From: an uncultured SAR116 cluster alpha proteobacterium | Lineage (GTDB): Bacteria; Pseudomonadota; Alphaproteobacteria; Puniceispirillales; Marisalimonadaceae | Assembly (NCBI GenBank): GCA_902592615.1 | Contig: CACJFI010000011.1 | Span: 1-45,635 of the forward strand | Direction of reading: 5' to 3' | Length of the DNA stretch: 45,635 nucleotides | Shown here: piece after piece, positions 41,974 through 45,635 of the stretch | Position numbering within the stretch: position 1 is the stretch's first letter | Layout of the letters: each line of letters begins with the position of its first letter | The notes under the pieces: generated by a model | Seen by the model: only the letters and a program-made list of their open reading frames with translations | The model's database searches: none | Told to the model about the DNA's origin: nothing | Made by a program: the position numbers and the translations under genes

Positions 41974-43521
41974 CTATGGTCTCATTGTTCTACTTGTAAT
42001 ACCTGTTTTTCTTAACGGTGCTGATAAATCAGCAAATTCACACATAATTTTACGTGTATGTCTTGGATCAATAATTTCTTCTATTAGAAAAGACTCAGCA
42101 GATCTAAAAGGCGATCTCAATTTGTTCAATCTTGTTGTGATTTTTTGCAATTCTAATTTAGGATCATTTGCATTTTCAATATCTGATCTATATGCAGCTT
42201 CTATTCCTCCTTCTAGTGGTAATGATCCCCAACGTGCAGAAGGCCACGCAAATCTAGAAATATAACTACTTCCTCTTTTGTGAGCTGCACCAGCTACTCC
42301 AAAACAATTTCTTATAATTATAGACATCCATGGTGTTTTAGTTTGCCAGATTGCGGACATAGCTCTAACACCTTCTTTAATTGTGCCTTTTTTCTCTGCA
42401 TCTAAACCAACTTGAAATCCAGGGCAATCTACTAAATAAATAACTGGTAAATGAAATGTTTCGGCTAAATCAACAAATTTTTGAACTTTTTTACAAGTAT
42501 CAGACGTCCAACAACCACCGTATGAGTATGGATCGCTAGCCATTAATGCTATGGGCCAACCATTAAGTCTGCAAAAACCAGTAACAATTGATTTCCCATA
42601 TTCTTTACCAATTTCGAAAAAAGAACCCTTATCAACTAAATCTTCAATAATAGGTCTTATTTTGTAAACAGATTTGATGTTTTTTGGAATTGCTTCTATT
42701 AACCATTCTGAAGCCCTTTTTGGATCATCTTTACTAATTATTTGATCACTTAACTGATAAACAGAATTTGGTAAATAAGATAAAAATTTCTTCGCAGCAT
42801 CAAAAGCTTCTTCTTCGGTATTTACGGCATCATCGACTGCACCAGATTTTAATTGAATTTCATAACCACCTAATTCATTTTTTGATAACTTTTGCCCTAT
42901 CTGCTCCACAACTGGTGGTCCTGCCACAAAAACAGCTGACTTTTCTTTGACCATAACAGAATAGTGAGAACAAGCTAAGTGAGCTGCACCAAGACCTGCA
43001 ACAGAACCCAGACCTAGTGCAACTCTAGGTATGGTCCCCATACTTTCTACAACTAAATTCCATCCTTCTACCTCTGGCACATTGGCTCTACCCGAAGTCT
43101 CTATTGTTTTTACGGATCCTCCTCCACCAGAACCTTCAACTATTCTGATTAGAGGCAATTGTAAAGATAGCGCCATCTGTTCACATTTTAGGTGTTTTTC
43201 TTTTATGGAAGCGTCTGCAGAACCACCTCTTAATGTAAAATCATCCCCACCAACAATAATGTTTCTTCCATCAATTTTTGCTTTCCCAAAAATAAAGTTT
43301 GATCCTTTAAAATCTATCAAATCATTATTTTCATTATATATTGCATGTCCTGCTAATTTTCCAACTTCATTAAACGAAGATTTGTCAGTGAGTATATCAA
43401 TTCTCTCTCTAATTGTATAAAGTCCAGCATCATTTTGCTTTTTAATTCTATCTTTACCACCAAGATTTTCAGACAATTTTTCTCGACTAACTTTTTCTTC
43501 TAATTCTTTTTCCCAACTCAT
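41974..43521 (-). CDS. Acyl-CoA carboxylase beta subunit (carboxyltransferase)
   Basis: A 515-residue carboxyltransferase of the PccB/MccB family, with both crotonase-like halves. The first has GGGSVKTIETSGRANVPEV and GLGSVAGLGAAHLACSHY; the second has DCPGFQVGLDAEKKGTIKEG and NCFGVAGAAHKRGSSYISRFAWPSARWG. It transfers CO2 from biotin to an acyl-CoA such as propionyl-CoA or methylcrotonyl-CoA; the sequence does not settle which. It works with the 71-residue biotin carrier gene just downstream. Confidence 0.88.
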   Translation of the reverse strand: MSWEKELEEKVSREKLSENLGGKDRIKKQNDAGLYTIRERIDILTDKSSFNEVGKLAGHAIYNENNDLIDFKGSNFIFGKAKIDGRNIIVGGDDFTLRGGSADASIKEKHLKCEQMALSLQLPLIRIVEGSGGGGSVKTIETSGRANVPEVEGWNLVVESMGTIPRVALGLGSVAGLGAAHLACSHYSVMVKEKSAVFVAGPPVVEQIGQKLSKNELGGYEIQLKSGAVDDAVNTEEEAFDAAKKFLSYLPNSVYQLSDQIISKDDPKRASEWLIEAIPKNIKSVYKIRPIIEDLVDKGSFFEIGKEYGKSIVTGFCRLNGWPIALMASDPYSYGGCWTSDTCKKVQKFVDLAETFHLPVIYLVDCPGFQVGLDAEKKGTIKEGVRAMSAIWQTKTPWMSIIIRNCFGVAGAAHKRGSSYISRFAWPSARWGSLPLEGGIEAAYRSDIENANDPKLELQKITTRLNKLRSPFRSAESFLIEEIIDPRHTRKIMCEFADLSAPLRKTGITSRTMRP

Positions 43522-43547
43522 TTTGAACTATCTATCCTTAATGCTCA

Positions 43548-44891
43548 TTAGTCTTCAATAAGAAGCGTTTCCATATTTTTTCTGTAAGATATGATATCAT
43601 CTACATCAAGAAGTTCTACATCATCTATACTTACTATTTCATCTTTTTTAACAGGATTTTTTAATTTGACATTGTGTGCAAGACCAATTGGTAAAGCTTT
43701 AATTTTAGAAGATACTTTTGCAGGAATTGCTTTTGCCCAAACACAATATCCTCCTTCTCCGTCTAAAATATCTCCCATGCTAAGGTCATGTTTGGCGGTG
43801 GCAACAGCATCACCATTCCAAACAAGAGAAAAACCTGTTGGCTCATTTCTCAGAACAGTTGAAAGAATACTAGTATTTGTTTCTAATCCTATCATATGGA
43901 AAGGTCTCCACATTGATGCATACCATCCAGTTTCATCTGTTAACAATCCATATTGACGGAAACAATCACGAGTATATTTGTTTGGTGCTTTGAATGTTAC
44001 AAACATACCGTAACAAATATTATTATAAACATTTCTACCATCAGGTTCTCGACTAGCAGCAATATCCACAAGCCCTGATTTCGTAAGTCTGCCCCCATTA
44101 GCAATTGGTTTGAAAATAGTTGACAAGTCGTGAATACCAGCTGGATAAAATGAAAGTCCGTCCTCAGGACAATCTAGACCAGTAGCATTAGCAACTGCAG
44201 CCATTTCAATTGCAGCTTTAGTTCCATCTGTAAAAGAATTGTACATTTTAGGATTAAAATCACCGGTTGATACTTCCTCTTTTGTCCAACCAAAATAATC
44301 CCAAACCGTATCAGGTGTTGAATATCGATAATGAGGTTGAAAATTCATTCCTTTTCCAGCTGCAACTAGTTCAAATCCATTTGTTCTGACCCAGTCAACA
44401 AGTTCACATATTGCAGCTGGTTGATCTCCATAGGCCATACTGAAAACAACATTATTTTCTATTGCCTTTTGGTTAAGGTAGGGGCCACATAGAACATCGG
44501 CTTCAACATTAACCATAATAACGTGCTTAGCATTTTCAATTCCCATAAGAGCATGTCTAACCCCAAATAGAGGATCACCAGTTGCCTCAATAACACACTC
44601 AATCTCAGGAATTTTACACACATCTGCAGCATTTTCGGTCATCCATGTTCGTCCAGAATTCATTGCATCATTAATACTTTTAGCAAAGCAATTTGAGGTA
44701 TCCCAACCTACTCGATTAAAGGACTCTTTTGCTTTTTCGACATCAAGATCTGCTACTGCTGATATAATCAAACCATCGATATGACGTGCTTGAGACAAAA
44801 TCATAGAACCAAATTTTCCTGCACCTATCAAACCAACCCTGACAGGTTTTTGCTGCTTTTTACGGGCGTTTAACATGCTGCTTAAGTTCAT
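43548..44891 (-). CDS. NAD(P)-dependent oxidoreductase with C-terminal SAF domain
   Basis: In this 447-residue protein, residues 16-160 form a Rossmann domain like that of homoserine dehydrogenase (GLIGAGKFGSM, GAGKFG at 23-28). A central domain follows, with GKGMNFQPHYRYSTPDTVW. The last 70 residues form a SAF domain (DGEGGYCVWAKAIPA, then LPIGLAHNVKLKNPV). Relatives are annotated as homoserine dehydrogenase-like or, misleadingly, as FlgA-like, and are common in catabolic gene groups. The exact substrate is unknown. It is 26 bases upstream of the carboxyltransferase gene. Confidence 0.82.
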   Translation of the reverse strand: MNLSSMLNARKKQQKPVRVGLIGAGKFGSMILSQARHIDGLIISAVADLDVEKAKESFNRVGWDTSNCFAKSINDAMNSGRTWMTENAADVCKIPEIECVIEATGDPLFGVRHALMGIENAKHVIMVNVEADVLCGPYLNQKAIENNVVFSMAYGDQPAAICELVDWVRTNGFELVAAGKGMNFQPHYRYSTPDTVWDYFGWTKEEVSTGDFNPKMYNSFTDGTKAAIEMAAVANATGLDCPEDGLSFYPAGIHDLSTIFKPIANGGRLTKSGLVDIAASREPDGRNVYNNICYGMFVTFKAPNKYTRDCFRQYGLLTDETGWYASMWRPFHMIGLETNTSILSTVLRNEPTGFSLVWNGDAVATAKHDLSMGDILDGEGGYCVWAKAIPAKVSSKIKALPIGLAHNVKLKNPVKKDEIVSIDDVELLDVDDIISYRKNMETLLIED

Positions 44892-44976
44892 TTGCTAAAT
44901 CTACTAACTTTCTCGATTTATAATAATAAATTTTATCATCTTAAATTTTACAATGTCAATTTCATGCTAATAATAT

Positions 44977-45635
44977 TTATTTCCATTTAGGCTGTCTCTT
45001 TTCTACAAAAGCTTTTAAACCTTGTTGAGCGTCTGGGGTAATTGCAGCATTACAAAAATCTTCAACTGCATTTGCAACGCTTCTCCTGTAATCCAGATCA
45101 TTTGTTCTTAAAAATGCTGCTCTTCCCAAACTCATAGCTGTTGAGGACTTTTTTGATAAATTTATTGCTATTTCGTTAACTTTCTTTTTAATTTCAGCCG
45201 ATGAAACTTCACGACTTATTAATCCCAACATAAGGGCTTCATCCGAGTAGAATGTTCTACCAGAAAAAAGTAAGTCAAATGCTTTATATCTTCCAACAAC
45301 TTTTGGAAGATGTGTAAAATGAATTGCTGGTAACAATCCTAAGTTTATTTCTGGATATCCAAATGAAGCTTTTTCTGAAGCAATAATTAAATCACATGAT
45401 ATAGCAAGCGTCATTCCACCACCTCTTGCCGCTCCATTGATTGATGCTATTGTAGGTTTCCCCATGTTATATTGAACATCCCAGAGATCTATATAGAGGC
45501 GCTTTAAAAACTCTCTAATTTCTAATCCTGACTTATTTAATAAAAGATTTAAGTCTAGACCTGCAGAAAATATTTTATTGATATCGCTTTCTATAATAAT
45601 AACTCTAACGTCTTTATCCTTGGAGGCAATTTTGA
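44977..45635 (-). CDS. Enoyl-CoA hydratase/isomerase family protein, 5' partial
   Basis: The minus-strand frame is open to the window edge, so the true start lies outside; a Met at 45465 is internal. About 218 residues are visible. FSAGLDL upstream of that Met is the first oxyanion-hole signature of the crotonase fold, and NGAARGGGMTLAISCDLIIAS is the second. FGYPEINLGLLP and a C-terminal PDAQQGLKAFVEKRQPKW also fit. The usual acid/base glutamate in the second signature is replaced (GGGMTLA), so hydratase activity is not certain. It belongs with the acyl-CoA genes downstream. Confidence 0.85.
   Translation of the reverse strand, partial: KIASKDKDVRVIIIESDINKIFSAGLDLNLLLNKSGLEIREFLKRLYIDLWDVQYNMGKPTIASINGAARGGGMTLAISCDLIIASEKASFGYPEINLGLLPAIHFTHLPKVVGRYKAFDLLFSGRTFYSDEALMLGLISREVSSAEIKKKVNEIAINLSKKSSTAMSLGRAAFLRTNDLDYRRSVANAVEDFCNAAITPDAQQGLKAFVEKRQPKWK

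Noticed and set aside
43031-43420. 129-codon + strand frame inside the carboxyltransferase gene
   Set aside because: It is the complement of a conserved crotonase-fold coding region and has no recognisable domain.

Overview
The window reads as one contiguous piece of an AT-rich, gene-dense chromosome, most likely from a free-living marine alphaproteobacterium. This is inferred from the very low GC, the fused FdsG-FdsB formate dehydrogenase, the split Mrp Na+/H+ antiporter operon, ETF-quinone oxidoreductase, the sulfopyruvate decarboxylase pair, and an alphaproteobacterial-style tRNA-Asp 3' end. Species cannot be named from the sequence alone. Intergenic gaps are mostly under 100 bases and many genes overlap by 1-8 bases.

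Region 1 (1-1647) is the right end of what looks like a genomic island inserted in a tRNA-Asp gene. It holds the C-terminal part of a GmrSD-like (DUF262/DUF1524) protein fused to a Schlafen AlbA_2 domain, a 60-residue orphan, and a 45-base copy of the 3' half of tRNA-Asp without its 5' half, which is the typical attR scar. Region 2 (1689-7513) carries an exported HtrA-like protein in which all three catalytic residues are replaced, a VOC protein, a Bcr/CflA-type exporter, a frameshifted and truncated amidohydrolase remnant, a HisC-like aminotransferase, and a succinate-semialdehyde-type dehydrogenase closed by a strong terminator. Region 3 (7598-9609) is a small signalling cluster: GAF protein, small alpha/beta protein, and double cNMP-binding protein.

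Region 4 (9647-19220) is metabolic: 2-keto-3-deoxygalactonate kinase and aldolase, a two-gene NAD-dependent formate dehydrogenase, the late cobalamin genes cobT-cobS-cobC-like, and a two-subunit sulfopyruvate (or phosphonopyruvate) decarboxylase. Region 5 (19231-22510) is a MarR-EmrA-EmrB efflux unit with a perfect palindromic operator in front. Region 6 (22532-27317) has a homocysteine S-methyltransferase, a MoxR ATPase with its VWA partner, a thioesterase and a multi-pass transporter. On the minus strand follow a DMT permease, ETF-QO and a SufU-like protein, with two very small membrane-protein genes around the last.

Region 7 (30710-38026, minus strand) is a ten-gene Mrp operon in the order E-F-G-(MrpA C-terminal module)-B-C-D-D'-small protein-D'', with three ND2/4/5-like subunits and MrpA split. 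Next to it is a thiamine-precursor binding protein under its own promoter and TPP riboswitch, with an ABC permease gene upstream of the switch. Region 8 (39945-45635) has a histone-deacetylase-like hydrolase, a DUF192 protein, tRNA-Pro(TGG), and a minus-strand acyl-CoA group: a stand-alone biotin carrier, a carboxyltransferase, a SAF-domain dehydrogenase, and an enoyl-CoA hydratase that runs off the window.

No CRISPR array, rRNA, insertion sequence or replication origin was seen. The least ordinary parts are the tRNA-Asp island edge with its defence-type fusion gene, the triad-less HtrA homologue, the GAF/cNMP cluster, and the placement of the TPP riboswitch.
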